A stretch of DNA of 64,000 bases. Source: Rhodobacter sp. TJ_12 (GTDB lineage: Bacteria > Pseudomonadota > Alphaproteobacteria > Rhodobacterales > Rhodobacteraceae). A program made the translations under genes and the position numbers. Shown in pieces: positions 42,061-51,300 of the stretch. The notes under the pieces are model-generated. The model did no database searches and was not told where the DNA came from. It saw nothing but the letters and a program-made list of their open reading frames with translations. Numbering within the stretch: position 1 is the first letter of the stretch; every line of letters starts with the position of its first letter. The stretch covers positions 124,001-188,000 of the forward strand of contig NZ_NRRD01000004.1 in the NCBI RefSeq assembly GCF_020023995.1. The letters are read 5' to 3'.

Positions 42061-43265
42061 GGCTTTCCGATCCGATGATGCGACCTGTCCTGTCCTTTGC
42101 AAAACCGATGCTGCGGCTTGTCGTGCTTCTGGCCGCGCTTCTTGCTGCGCTGCCCGCTGCCGCCTTTGACACCCGTGCCCGCGCCGCTTGGGTTTATGAC
42201 CTCACAACACAGACGGTGCTTTTGGAAAAGAATGCCGATGTGGCGCTGCCGCCCGCGTCGATGTCGAAGCTGATGACGCTCAACCTGCTGTTCGAGGCGC
42301 TGCGCGAAGGCCGGGTGACGATGGACACGACCTTTGCCGTCTCCACCCGTGCCAAGCAGATGGGCGGCTCGACCATGTTCCTCAATGAGATGGACCGCCC
42401 CTCTGTGCGCGATCTGATGCAGGGCATTGTGATCAATTCGGGCAATGATGCCTGTGTCGTGGTGGCCGAGGGGCTGGCGGGCACCGAAGAGGCGTTTGCG
42501 CAACGGATGACCGAGCGGGCGCGCCAACTGGGCATGCGGCATTCGACCTTTGCCAATGCCTCGGGCTGGCCGCACCCCAATCAGCGCATGTCGATGCATG
42601 ATCTGGGCATTTTGGCGGTGCGCCTGATCACCCAATTCCCCGAATATTACCCGCTCTTTGCGGAGACGCAGTTCAATTACAAAAACCGCGCGCCCGCCAA
42701 TGCGCATAACCGCAACCCGCTGTTGAAAATCTCTGCCGCCGATTGGCGTGCCGATGGGCTGAAAACCGGCCATACCGAAGAGGCGGGCTATGGCCTTGTC
42801 GGTTCGGCGGTGATGGGGGAACGGCGCATCGTCTTTGTGATCTCGGGCCTTAGCTCCGAGGCAGAGCGGGCACAGGAATCCGAGGCGATTGCCAATTGGG
42901 CGTTTCGTCAATTCGTGCTGAAAACCGTGGCCGAGAAAGACACGCGTCTGGCGCAGGCCCCGGTTTGGCTCGGCAAAGAAAAAACCGTCGATCTGGTCCC
43001 GGCGGCCGATGTGCGCATGCTATTGCCCGCAGGCGCAGGGCCGGGCGTCACCGCCGAGGCGGTCTATGACGCGCCGCTGACCGCGCCGGTGGCGGCAGGC
43101 ACGCAGGTCGGACGGCTGGAAATTTCGGTCCCCGGTTTTGACGCGCCGCGCATGGTGCCGCTGGTCGCGGCCACCGATATTGCCCCCGGCGGTTTCGTGA
43201 CCCGCTTCACCGCCGCCGCCGAACGTCTGTTCGCCCGGGCGATGGCGATGACGGCCAGCAGCTAA
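42057..43265 (+). CDS. D-alanyl-D-alanine carboxypeptidase (PBP5/DacC type)
   Basis: A serine-type enzyme that trims the terminal D-Ala from peptidoglycan stem peptides. The signal peptide ends LPAAAFD (about residue 37). The catalytic motifs are Ser68-x-x-Lys71 in PPASMSKLMT, Ser128-Gly-Asn130 in NSGNDA, and Lys236-Thr-Gly238 in LKTGHT. A C-terminal beta-rich domain of about 100 residues, as in PBP5, ends in an amphipathic helix that can hold it to the membrane. The 402-residue length is usual. It opens a run of tightly packed genes. Confidence 0.96.
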   Translation: MRLSDPMMRPVLSFAKPMLRLVVLLAALLAALPAAAFDTRARAAWVYDLTTQTVLLEKNADVALPPASMSKLMTLNLLFEALREGRVTMDTTFAVSTRAKQMGGSTMFLNEMDRPSVRDLMQGIVINSGNDACVVVAEGLAGTEEAFAQRMTERARQLGMRHSTFANASGWPHPNQRMSMHDLGILAVRLITQFPEYYPLFAETQFNYKNRAPANAHNRNPLLKISAADWRADGLKTGHTEEAGYGLVGSAVMGERRIVFVISGLSSEAERAQESEAIANWAFRQFVLKTVAEKDTRLAQAPVWLGKEKTVDLVPAADVRMLLPAGAGPGVTAEAVYDAPLTAPVAAGTQVGRLEISVPGFDAPRMVPLVAATDIAPGGFVTRFTAAAERLFARAMAMTASS

Positions 43266-43268
43266 ACG

Positions 43269-43892
43269 ATGTTCATCACCTTCGAGGGCATCGACGGCTC
43301 GGGCAAATCCACGCAGGTGCGGCTTTTGGCCGAGGCGCTTGAGAGCTTGGGCCATGATGTGATCCGCACCCGTGAACCGGGCGGCAGCCCCGGGGCCGAG
43401 GAAATCCGGGCCCTTGTCTTGCAAGGCGATCCCGAACGCTGGTCCCCCGAGACTGAGATTTTGCTGTTTACCGCGGCGCGACGCGACCATTTGGAACGCA
43501 CCATCACCCCGGCGCTGGCGGCCGGTAAGGTGGTGCTGTGCGACCGCTTTGCCGATAGCACGCGGATGTATCAGGGGCTCTCGCGCGGTGATTTGCGCGC
43601 CCATGTGGATGATCTGCACCGGCTGATGATCGGGCGCGAACCGGATTTGACCTTTTTGATCGATATCGACCCTGCCGTGGGGCTGGCGCGCGCCAAGGGG
43701 CGGCAGGGCCATGAGGAACGGTTTGAGGATATGGGCGTGGCGATGCAGGCGCGGATGCGCGCGGGCTTTCTGGATTTGGCCCGCGAATTCGCGCCGCGCT
43801 TTCGCGTGATCGATGGCGCGCGCACGCCCGAGGCAGTGGCCGCCGATGTGCTGGCCCAAACCCGCGCCGCATTGGCGGCGAAGCGCGCATGA
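43269..43892 (+). CDS. tmk: Thymidylate kinase
   Basis: Tmk makes dTDP from dTMP. The P-loop EGIDGSGKST is at residues 5-14, RTREPGGSPGAEEIR follows, and VLCDRFADST contains the D-R-(Y/F) motif that contacts the nucleotide. Its 207 residues are the normal length. The gene starts 3 bp after the carboxypeptidase stop and overlaps holB by 4 bp, a gene order common in alphaproteobacteria. Confidence 0.97.
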   Translation: MFITFEGIDGSGKSTQVRLLAEALESLGHDVIRTREPGGSPGAEEIRALVLQGDPERWSPETEILLFTAARRDHLERTITPALAAGKVVLCDRFADSTRMYQGLSRGDLRAHVDDLHRLMIGREPDLTFLIDIDPAVGLARAKGRQGHEERFEDMGVAMQARMRAGFLDLAREFAPRFRVIDGARTPEAVAADVLAQTRAALAAKRA

Positions 43893-45001
43893 GCACGACC
43901 GATTTTCCAGACCCTACACAGGTCGAAGGCGCGCCCCATCCCCGCCAAACCCTGCACCTTTACGGCCAAGGCCATGCCGAACAGGCCTTCTTGGAGGCGT
44001 TCAACTCGGGGCGTTTACACCACGCTTGGATGCTGACTGGCCCGCGCGGGGTGGGCAAGGCCACGCTGGCGTGGCGCATCGCGCGCTTTTTGCTGACCCA
44101 GCCCTTGGACGAGGGCGGCGGTCTTTTTGGCACCCCCGAACCGCCCCATAGCCTTGACGCCGACCCGGAAAACCCGGTCTGCCGCCGCATTCTGGCCGAA
44201 GCGGAACCGCGTGTCTTTCACCTCAAACGCGGGCTGAATGACAAAAAAACCGCGCTTTCCGATGAAATCCGGGTCGAAGAAGTGCGCAAGCTGACCGCCT
44301 TCTTGCATTTGTCCGCCGCCGATGGCGGGCGGCGGGTTGTCGTCGTGGATGCCGCCGATGAATTCACCACCGGAGGCGCGAATGCGCTGCTGAAACTGCT
44401 CGAAGAACCGCCGCCGCTGGTGACCTTTTTGCTGGTCACCCATCAGCCCGCGCGGCTTTTGCCCACGATCCGCTCGCGCTGCCGCGAATTGCGGCTGACC
44501 ACGCTGGCCCCCGAAGACCTTGCCTTGGCGCTGACCGCCGCCGAAGCCGATGCAGGCGATGAAACGCTGGCCCTGTCGGCACTTGCGGGCGGTTCGGTGG
44601 GCGAGGCGATCCGGCTTTTGAACCTTGAGGGGTTGGAAAGCTACGCGATTCTGGTGGAGCTATTTTCCACCCTGCCCCGGCTTGACCGGATCAAGGCCTG
44701 GGCCCTGGCCGAGGGCGCGGCGGGCAAAACCAATGCCGCACGGTTCGATCTTATCTTGCGGCTGATGGATCTGTTCTTGTCACGGCTGGCGCGTGCGGGG
44801 CTGACCGGCCCCCCCGAACCCGAGGCCGCAAAGGGCGAAGCACAACTGATGGCGCGCCTGTCCCCCAACGGCGCCACCGCACTGAAATGGGCCGAATTGC
44901 ATCAGGATTTGGGCGCCCGCGCGCGCCATGGCAAGGCCGTCAACCTTGACCCGGCGGCCTTGGTCATGGATATGGTTCTGGCAATCAATACCGCCGCCTA
45001 A
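43889..45001 (+). CDS. holB: DNA polymerase III subunit delta'
   Basis: A clamp-loader subunit of 370 residues. GPRGVGKATLAWRIARF is the P-loop region (near residue 51), VVVDAADEFTTGGANALLKLLEEPP the central sensor part, and TIRSRCRELRL the sensor-1 region with the S-R-C motif. The C-terminal third is helical and would form the ring collar. It lies between tmk and tatD, the usual setting of holB. Confidence 0.95.
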   Translation: MSTTDFPDPTQVEGAPHPRQTLHLYGQGHAEQAFLEAFNSGRLHHAWMLTGPRGVGKATLAWRIARFLLTQPLDEGGGLFGTPEPPHSLDADPENPVCRRILAEAEPRVFHLKRGLNDKKTALSDEIRVEEVRKLTAFLHLSAADGGRRVVVVDAADEFTTGGANALLKLLEEPPPLVTFLLVTHQPARLLPTIRSRCRELRLTTLAPEDLALALTAAEADAGDETLALSALAGGSVGEAIRLLNLEGLESYAILVELFSTLPRLDRIKAWALAEGAAGKTNAARFDLILRLMDLFLSRLARAGLTGPPEPEAAKGEAQLMARLSPNGATALKWAELHQDLGARARHGKAVNLDPAALVMDMVLAINTAA

Positions 45002-45016
45002 ACGGCAGGAGACAGC

Positions 45017-45814
45017 GTGACCAAGCCCCTTCCCCAGATCGTCGACAGCCATTGCCACCTTGATTTCCCGGACTTTGGCGAGGAACTGCCCGAGGTGATC
45101 ACCCGCGCCAAAGCCGCCGGCGTGACCCGTATGGTCACGATCTGTACCAAGCTGCGCGCGGTTGATCAGGTCAAGGCAATTGCCGAGGCGCATGAGGGGG
45201 TGTTCTGGGCTGCAGGCACCCATCCGATGAGCGCCGCCGAGGAACCGATGGCCACCGTCGAAGAGCTGGTGGCGCTGGCCGCGCATCCAAAATTTGTGGG
45301 CATTGGCGAGACGGGGCTCGATTATCACTACACCGCCGACAGCGCCGAAGTGCAAAAGGTCTCGCTCCGCCTGCATATCGAGGCCGCGCAAGAAACCGGT
45401 CTGCCGCTGATCATTCATTCGCGCGCCGCCGATGAAGATATGGCCGAAATCCTGACCGAGGGGATGAAACGCAAGCCCTTTGGCTGCGTGATGCATTGCT
45501 TCTCGTCTGGGCCGGAGCTGGCGCGCCAAACACTGGAACTGGGCTGTTATCTATCGATGTCGGGCGTTGCAACCTTCCCCAAAAGCGGCGAGATCCGTGA
45601 TATTTTCGCGCAAGCGCCGCTGGATCGGATCTTGGTGGAAACCGACAGCCCCTATCTGGCCCCGCCGCCGCATCGCGGCCGCCGCAACGAACCCGCCTAT
45701 ACCGTGCAGACCGCGCAGGTGGGCGCCGATGTCTTTGGGCTGAGCCTTGAAGAATTTGCGGCCGCGACCACGGCGAATTTCGACCGTCTGTTTACAAAGG
45801 CCCGCCATGGCTGA
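45017..45814 (+). CDS. TatD-family metal-dependent deoxyribonuclease
   Basis: A 265-residue TIM-barrel hydrolase starting at GTG 45017 (AGGAG upstream). DSHCHLDF gives the first His-x-His pair, GETGLDYH a metal Glu, and IIHSRAAD and MHCFSSG later His ligands. ETDSPYLAP contains the final Asp. TatD proteins are 3'-5' exonucleases and deoxyribonucleases linked to DNA repair or degradation. Its end overlaps the next gene by 8 bp. Confidence 0.95.
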   Translation: MTKPLPQIVDSHCHLDFPDFGEELPEVITRAKAAGVTRMVTICTKLRAVDQVKAIAEAHEGVFWAAGTHPMSAAEEPMATVEELVALAAHPKFVGIGETGLDYHYTADSAEVQKVSLRLHIEAAQETGLPLIIHSRAADEDMAEILTEGMKRKPFGCVMHCFSSGPELARQTLELGCYLSMSGVATFPKSGEIRDIFAQAPLDRILVETDSPYLAPPPHRGRRNEPAYTVQTAQVGADVFGLSLEEFAAATTANFDRLFTKARHG

Positions 45815-46610
45815 CCGGCTGCGCTTCACGATCCTTGGCTGTGGCTCCTCTGGGGGCGTGCCGCGGATTGGGGGGCATTGGGGCGATTGCGACCCGCAAA
45901 ACCCCAAAAACCGCCGCTCGCGCTGTTCGATGCTGGTGGAACGGGTCGGTGCGGCAGGCACCACGCGGGTGCTGATCGACACCTCCCCGGATCTGCGCGA
46001 ACAGCTTTTGCGCGCCAAGGTGGCGACATTGGATGCCGTGGCCTTCACTCACCCCCACGCCGATCACATGCATGGGCTTGATGACATCCGCCAGATCACC
46101 TTCAACATGCGCGCGCGGCTACCCGTTTGGGCCGATGCGCCCACGCGCGCAGCGCTGCTAAGCCGGTTCGATTACGCTTTTGTGCAACCCAAGGGCAGCG
46201 ATTACCCGCCGATTTGCGATCTGCACCAAATCGACGGCCCCTTTACCATCACCGGCGCGGGTGGGGCGATCCCCTTCACGCCGTTCACGGTAGAACATGG
46301 CAATATCCCCGCACTTGGGTTCCGAATTGGCGATCTTGCCTATCTGCCCGATGTTTCGGCCATTCCCAAAGCCGCTTGGGACCATTTGCAAGGGCTGGAA
46401 TGCTGGGTGCTGGATGCGTTGCGCTACAAGCCGCACCCCAGCCATGCGCATCTGGCGCTTTCGCTGGACTGGATCGCGCAGGCCGGTGCCAAAACCGCTG
46501 TGCTGACCAATATGCATATCGATTTGGACCACGCGCGGGTGGAGGCGGAAACGCCCGACCATATCCGCGGCGCCTATGATGGCATGGTGCTGGACCTGCC
46601 CGCGCCATGA
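45807..46610 (+). CDS. MBL-fold metallo-hydrolase (PhnP-like)
   Basis: The 267-residue protein starts at ATG 45807, within the end of tatD. FTILGCGSSGGVPRIGGHWG opens the fold; the Cys residues in DCDPQNPKNRRSRCS are typical of the PhnP-like subgroup. FTHPHADHMHGLDD is the H-x-H-x-D-H metal motif, and NMHIDLDH near the end gives the last His. PhnP-type enzymes are phosphodiesterases; the physiological substrate in this operon is unknown. Confidence 0.92.
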   Translation: MADRLRFTILGCGSSGGVPRIGGHWGDCDPQNPKNRRSRCSMLVERVGAAGTTRVLIDTSPDLREQLLRAKVATLDAVAFTHPHADHMHGLDDIRQITFNMRARLPVWADAPTRAALLSRFDYAFVQPKGSDYPPICDLHQIDGPFTITGAGGAIPFTPFTVEHGNIPALGFRIGDLAYLPDVSAIPKAAWDHLQGLECWVLDALRYKPHPSHAHLALSLDWIAQAGAKTAVLTNMHIDLDHARVEAETPDHIRGAYDGMVLDLPAP

Positions 46611-47557
46611 GCGGGCTGATCGACGTCATCTTGCCGGTCTTTCTGGTCATCGGCTTTGGCTATATCGTCGCGTGGAAGGGCCTTTTCTCCGAGGCAGCGG
46701 TCGAAGGTCTGATGCGTTTTGCACAAAACTTCGCCGTGCCGGTGCTTTTGGCGCGGTCGATCGCGCGGCTCGATCTGGGGGCAAGCTATGACCTTGGGCT
46801 GATGGTCAGCTTCTACGCGGGGGCGCTGATTTCCTTTGCCATTGGCGCCACGCTGGCGCGCGGGGTGCTGCGCCGCACTGGGCCCGATGCGGTGGCGATT
46901 GGCTTTGCATGCCTGTTTTCAAACTCGCTCCTATTGGGCGTGCCGATCACCGAACGCGCCTATGGGCACGAGGCGCTTTCGGGCAATTTCGCTATTATCT
47001 CGGTGCATTCGCCGTTTCTCTACACGATCGGTATCGTGGCGATGGAATGGGTGCGCAGCCAAGGCACCGGCGCCGGGCTTAGCCGCGTGGGGCTAAATGC
47101 GCTCATTGGTGTTTTGCGTACGCCCTTGGTGATCGGCATTCTGACGGGCTTTGCCATTCAGGCGGGCCAGCACCTGACCGGCATAGCGCTGCCCGCGCCC
47201 GTTTGGTCCGCGATGGATATGATCGCGGGCGCGGCCCTTCCTGCGGCGCTGTTCGGCCTTGGCGGCGTGTTGGTGCGCTACCGCCCCGAAGGCGACGGGC
47301 GGGCGATTGCCATGGTCACAGGGCTGTCGCTTTTGCTGCACCCCGCCATTGCCTATGGGCTGGGCCATTTCGTCTTTGACCTTGGCGCGCCCGCTTTACG
47401 CTCGGCCACGCTGACCGCTGCAATGGCGCCCGGGGTGAATGCCTACCTCTTTGCCAATATGTATGGCACGGCCAAGCGTGTCGCGGCCTCTTCGGTGCTG
47501 GTGGCCACGGCGTTGTCGATCCTGTCGGTCTGGGTCTGGCTCGCTATTTTGCCGTAA
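46607..47557 (+). CDS. AEC-family transporter
   Basis: A 316-residue membrane protein with ten predicted helices in two sets of five. The first, VILPVFLVIGFGYIVAWKGL, is the typical start. FACLFSNSLLLGVPI carries the conserved N-S-x-x-x-G-x-P loop of the family. Auxin-efflux-carrier-type proteins move small organic acids such as malate or malonate. It overlaps the previous gene by 4 bp and ends the operon. Confidence 0.92.
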   Translation: MSGLIDVILPVFLVIGFGYIVAWKGLFSEAAVEGLMRFAQNFAVPVLLARSIARLDLGASYDLGLMVSFYAGALISFAIGATLARGVLRRTGPDAVAIGFACLFSNSLLLGVPITERAYGHEALSGNFAIISVHSPFLYTIGIVAMEWVRSQGTGAGLSRVGLNALIGVLRTPLVIGILTGFAIQAGQHLTGIALPAPVWSAMDMIAGAALPAALFGLGGVLVRYRPEGDGRAIAMVTGLSLLLHPAIAYGLGHFVFDLGAPALRSATLTAAMAPGVNAYLFANMYGTAKRVAASSVLVATALSILSVWVWLAILP

Positions 47558-47735
47558 CTGCGCTGAAAGCGAAAAGGGGCGCGCCCTGATCCGGCCCAGC
47601 ACCTCGCTCACCGCAGCACAGGAAACGCACAGCTGTCTGTTTCCCCGATAGCGGCCCAAAGCGGGGACGAAAACGCCCCCTTCGCTTCGACTTTGTGCAA
47701 ATATCCTCGGGGGGTGAATTTGCGGCGACAGACGC

Positions 47736-47759
47736 AAAAAGGGGGGCAGACAGCCCCCC
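47736..47759 (-). terminator. Intrinsic terminator of the polyamine-type ABC operon
   Basis: On the minus strand a GGGGGGC / GCCCCCC stem with a 5-base loop is followed by TTTTT. It lies 31 bases after the last permease gene. Confidence 0.78.
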
Positions 47760-47789
47760 TCTTCGGTTCATCTCAACTCAGGCGGTCGC

Positions 47790-48740
47790 TTAGCTGGGCG
47801 ACATGCCCCGCAGCCGCTCCGACCGGCGGCGCAGCAGCTCCACCACCGTAAGCAGGCTCACCGACAAGATCACCAACAGCGTCGCCACCGACAAGATCGC
47901 CGGGCTGATCTGTTCGCGGATGCCGTTCCACATCTGACGCGGGATCGTTTGCTGGGTGTGATCGGCGATGAACAGCACGGCCACCACCTCATCAAACGAG
48001 GTGACAAAGGCGAACAGCCCGCCCGAAATCACGCCCGGCATGATCAGCGGCATCACAACCCGAAAGAACGCGGTGCGCGGGTTGGCCCCGAGCGAGGCGG
48101 CCGCCCGCACCAAGGATTGGTCAAAGCCCGACAGCGTCGCCGTCACGGTGATGATCACGAACGGAATGCCCAGCGCGGCATGCGCCAGAATGATCCCCAC
48201 ATAGGTGCCCGCAAGGCGGCCCCATTCAAAGCCATCCGCGCCCACCGTCGGCACCCATTGGCCCGAGTAGAAGAAGAACATCCCCGTTGCCGAAATGATG
48301 ATCGGAACGATCATCGGCGAAATCAGCACGGCGGTGATCTGCTTGCGGAAGGGCATTTCCGGGCGCGTCAGACCAAGCGCGGCGATGGTGCCCAGACCTG
48401 CGGCCAAGATCGTCGCAAAGACGCCGATGATGACCGAGTTCTTGGCAGCCTGCATCCAGGCCGCATGCTGCCAGAAATCGAGCCAGAACGACATGTCGCG
48501 CGGCGCATCCGGGTCGATCATCCCGAAGGTGATCAGCTTGTCATACCACCGCATCGAATAGCCCTCGGGGTCGAAGGCAAGCATTTGCTCGGTGAAGGTA
48601 AAATAGGGCTCTGCGTTGAAGCTCAGCGGGATGATGATCAAGATCGGCGCGATCAGGAAGATGAAGATCGCCGCGCAAAGCACGATGTAGGTGTAGTGCC
48701 ACAGCTTCTCGAGCGGGCTTGCATAGACGGGAAGTGCCAT
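47790..48740 (-). CDS. ABC transporter permease (PotC-like)
   Basis: A 316-residue inner-membrane protein with six main helices. The EAA-type coupling loop is RAAASLGANPRTAFFRVVMPLIMPG, read in two parts. Position and sequence fit the second permease of spermidine/putrescine-type importers. The region between helices one and two (about residues 50-95) is longer than in E. coli PotC. It lies 13 bp after the first permease gene. Confidence 0.93.
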   Translation of the reverse strand: MALPVYASPLEKLWHYTYIVLCAAIFIFLIAPILIIIPLSFNAEPYFTFTEQMLAFDPEGYSMRWYDKLITFGMIDPDAPRDMSFWLDFWQHAAWMQAAKNSVIIGVFATILAAGLGTIAALGLTRPEMPFRKQITAVLISPMIVPIIISATGMFFFYSGQWVPTVGADGFEWGRLAGTYVGIILAHAALGIPFVIITVTATLSGFDQSLVRAAASLGANPRTAFFRVVMPLIMPGVISGGLFAFVTSFDEVVAVLFIADHTQQTIPRQMWNGIREQISPAILSVATLLVILSVSLLTVVELLRRRSERLRGMSPS

Positions 48741-48753
48741 AGGTGTCGTCCTT

Positions 48754-50019
48754 TTAGCCGAGCTTCATCTTATCGATGCCGACGAGCTTGTCGTAGATCC
48801 AGAAGAAGATCAGCACGATCGCCAGCAGTTGCGCGGCAAGGGCGGCCGCGAGCGACCAGTTGAGCGATTTTTGCATGTGGAAGGCGATCATGTTGGAGAT
48901 CATCTGGCCATCTGCGCCACCGACCAAGGCCGGGGTGATGTAATAGCCCATCGCCAGAATGAAGACCAAAAGCCCCCCTGCCCCAATGCCCGGCAGCGTT
49001 TGCGGCACATAGACCCGACGGAACGCCGTCCAAGAGGTGGCCCCAAGCGACCGCGCGGCGCGCACATAGCTGGGCGGGATCGTCTTCATCACCGAGTAAA
49101 GCGGCAAGATCGTGAAGGGCAGCAGAATATGGGTCATCGCGATGATCGTGCCCATCTCGTTATAGATCATCTGTATTCTGCCCTCGTCATCGATGATGCC
49201 AAGCCAGACAAAGACATCATTGAGCACGCCTTGGCTTTGCAACAGCACCATCCATGAGGTCGTGCGCACCAGAAGCGAGGTCCAGAACGGCAGCAGCACC
49301 AAGATCATCAGCAGCATCGCCTTGCGCATCGGCAAAGTGGCCAGAAGATGCGCGACCGGGAAGCCCAGCAAAAGGCACAGCGCGGTGATCTCAATCGACA
49401 GGATCAGCGTGCGCCCCATCAGCTTCTTATAGATCGCCTGCCCTTCATCCACCGCCGTGATTGCGCCGCTTTCGTCGCGGGTCAGGTCGTTGGCCGCAAG
49501 GTAGAAGTCAATCGTGAACGGGTTCGCCGCCGAGCGCATGGCGCGCCAAATATTCGGATCGCCCCAATCCTCGTCGATCTCTAGGAACGCCTCTTTATAG
49601 GGCGGCTCCATCTTCTTGGCCTTGCGCGCGCCGCCGGTAAACAGCGAGCGGGTGCCAGAAATATCATAGTTGATCCGGGTCCCCGCCTCGCCTGCCGTCT
49701 TCTGCTCGCGCATCAGAACAAGGTCCGAATGCAGCGCGGCATAGGCGCTTTCATCGATTTCCGAGCCTTTGGGATGGGTGTCGAACCATTGCACCAGTGC
49801 GGGCGCGTTCTTCGAGAACCCGTCGTTATAGACGGATTTGAACAACATCTGCCCGATGGGCACGATGAAGGTGATCATGATGAACAAAAAGAGCGGCGCA
49901 ACGAGCATAAAAGCGCGACGGCGACGCACAGCAAGCGAAGCGGCAAGCGCGGCTTTAAGCGGGCGTCCGTCGGCCGTCTTCAATGGGCCGGTCGGGATAT
50001 CGGAGGTTGCGTCGGTCAT
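48754..50019 (-). CDS. ABC transporter permease (PotB-like)
   Basis: The 421-residue protein carries a large soluble insert (about residues 65-205) between its first helix and the rest. That makes it over 100 residues longer than E. coli PotB; this form is common in alphaproteobacteria. Its coupling loop is RAARSLGATSWTAFRRVYVP. LLVRTTSWMVLLQSQGVLN lies in the membrane core. It pairs with the PotC-like subunit, and a hairpin separates it from the upstream binding-protein gene. Confidence 0.93.
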   Translation of the reverse strand: MTDATSDIPTGPLKTADGRPLKAALAASLAVRRRRAFMLVAPLFLFIMITFIVPIGQMLFKSVYNDGFSKNAPALVQWFDTHPKGSEIDESAYAALHSDLVLMREQKTAGEAGTRINYDISGTRSLFTGGARKAKKMEPPYKEAFLEIDEDWGDPNIWRAMRSAANPFTIDFYLAANDLTRDESGAITAVDEGQAIYKKLMGRTLILSIEITALCLLLGFPVAHLLATLPMRKAMLLMILVLLPFWTSLLVRTTSWMVLLQSQGVLNDVFVWLGIIDDEGRIQMIYNEMGTIIAMTHILLPFTILPLYSVMKTIPPSYVRAARSLGATSWTAFRRVYVPQTLPGIGAGGLLVFILAMGYYITPALVGGADGQMISNMIAFHMQKSLNWSLAAALAAQLLAIVLIFFWIYDKLVGIDKMKLG

Positions 50020-50078
50020 TCGGTTCCCCGGTCATGAGCGGTCACCCCACCGCGCGAAGGCGGCGGGCAGGAGGAGAA

Positions 50079-50101
50079 CGGGCGGGGTTTTTCCCCGCCC
50101 G
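50079..50101 (-). terminator. Hairpin between the binding-protein gene and the first permease
   Basis: CGGGCGGGG and CCCCGCCCG make a 9-bp stem with a 5-base loop and no T-run after it. As with dctP, it follows a binding-protein gene and could raise its relative expression. Confidence 0.55.
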
Positions 50102-50116
50102 CGTTAGGTTAAATTA

Positions 50117-51187
50117 TCAGCTCGCCAGCCAGGCGTTGAACTTCTCGTTCAACTCGGTGTCGTGATCCGCCCAGAAGGTCGGGTCGGTCCAGATCGGCGA
50201 CATCATGTTGGCCGGGTTGGTCGGCATGTAAGGCGCCATCTCGGTCTTGCCGTCTTGATAAAGACCGACAAGCTCGTTCGACGATTTACGCGCCGGACCG
50301 TACGAGATGTATTTCGCCTGATCGGCCAGACGCTGGGTGTCGGTCGAGAAGGCCAGGAACTTCAGCGCATCTTCCTTGTTCGGCGCGCCTTTCGGGATCA
50401 CCCACAGGTCGTAATCCATGTAGGAGCCGTCCCAGATCGTGCCGAAGGGTTTGCCCTCTGCGACTTCGGCGGCGAAGAAGCGGCCGTTGTAGCCATTGGT
50501 CATGACGACTTCGCCATCGGCCAGCAGTTGCGGCGGTTGCGCTCCGGCTTCCCACCAGACCACGTCATCCTTGATCGTGTCGAGCTTGGCAAGCGCGCGC
50601 GCAACGCCTTCGTCGGTGCCCAGCACGTCATAGATGTCTTCGGGCGCGACGCCATCGGCGTAAAGCGCCAGTTCCATCGTGCGCTTGGCCGATTTCAGCA
50701 GGCCACGCTTACCGGGATAGGTTTCGGTGTCGAAGAAATCGGCAACCGTGGTCGGCGCGGTGTCGAACTCGGTCTTGTCATAGGCGATCACGGTCGCCCA
50801 GACGATGTTCGCGACGGCGCAATCTTGAATCGCGCCCGGCACGAAATCTTCGGTCGCCGGGGTGCCATCGGGGGCCGGCGGCAGGATCGACGGGTCGATC
50901 TCTTCCAAAAGGCCCTCATCACACATCTTGATCGCATCCGACAGTTCAACGTCGGCAAGGTCAATCGAAACGTTGTTGGCTTCGGCCTGCGCTTTCAGCG
51001 GCGAGGCGGGGTTGTCAGCATCGATCGAATTGACCTTGATGCCGGTCATTTCGGTGAACGGCTTGTGATAGGCCTCGACTTGGCTGACGGTATAAGCTCC
51101 CCCCCAGGAAACGACGTTGATCTCGGCGGCCTGCACGGCGGCGCTTGTCGCGACCAGCGCGGTGCTGAGGATCATTAGCTTTTTCAT
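50117..51187 (-). CDS. Periplasmic substrate-binding protein (polyamine type)
   Basis: The 356-residue product has a Sec signal peptide ending VQAAE (about residue 20). The mature part starts INVVSWGGAYTVSQVEAYHKPF, split at the first loop, the usual beginning of PotD/AfuA-like proteins. WEAGAQPPQLLADGEVVM and YNGRFFAA form part of the pocket. The Trp/Asp-rich cleft (VVWWEAG) suits an organic cation such as putrescine, but this is inference. A possible second choice is an amino-acid-derived cation. Confidence 0.93.
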   Translation of the reverse strand: MKKLMILSTALVATSAAVQAAEINVVSWGGAYTVSQVEAYHKPFTEMTGIKVNSIDADNPASPLKAQAEANNVSIDLADVELSDAIKMCDEGLLEEIDPSILPPAPDGTPATEDFVPGAIQDCAVANIVWATVIAYDKTEFDTAPTTVADFFDTETYPGKRGLLKSAKRTMELALYADGVAPEDIYDVLGTDEGVARALAKLDTIKDDVVWWEAGAQPPQLLADGEVVMTNGYNGRFFAAEVAEGKPFGTIWDGSYMDYDLWVIPKGAPNKEDALKFLAFSTDTQRLADQAKYISYGPARKSSNELVGLYQDGKTEMAPYMPTNPANMMSPIWTDPTFWADHDTELNEKFNAWLAS

Positions 51188-51300
51188 GTAGTTGCTCCCT
51201 TGTTGGTTCTGTTGGTCCGGTGCCGCATACGGATGTTTCCCCGCTTAGCAGCTGATGCGGCGGGGCCGCCGCATCAGGTGGATGGTCTCTCTGTCCCTCC

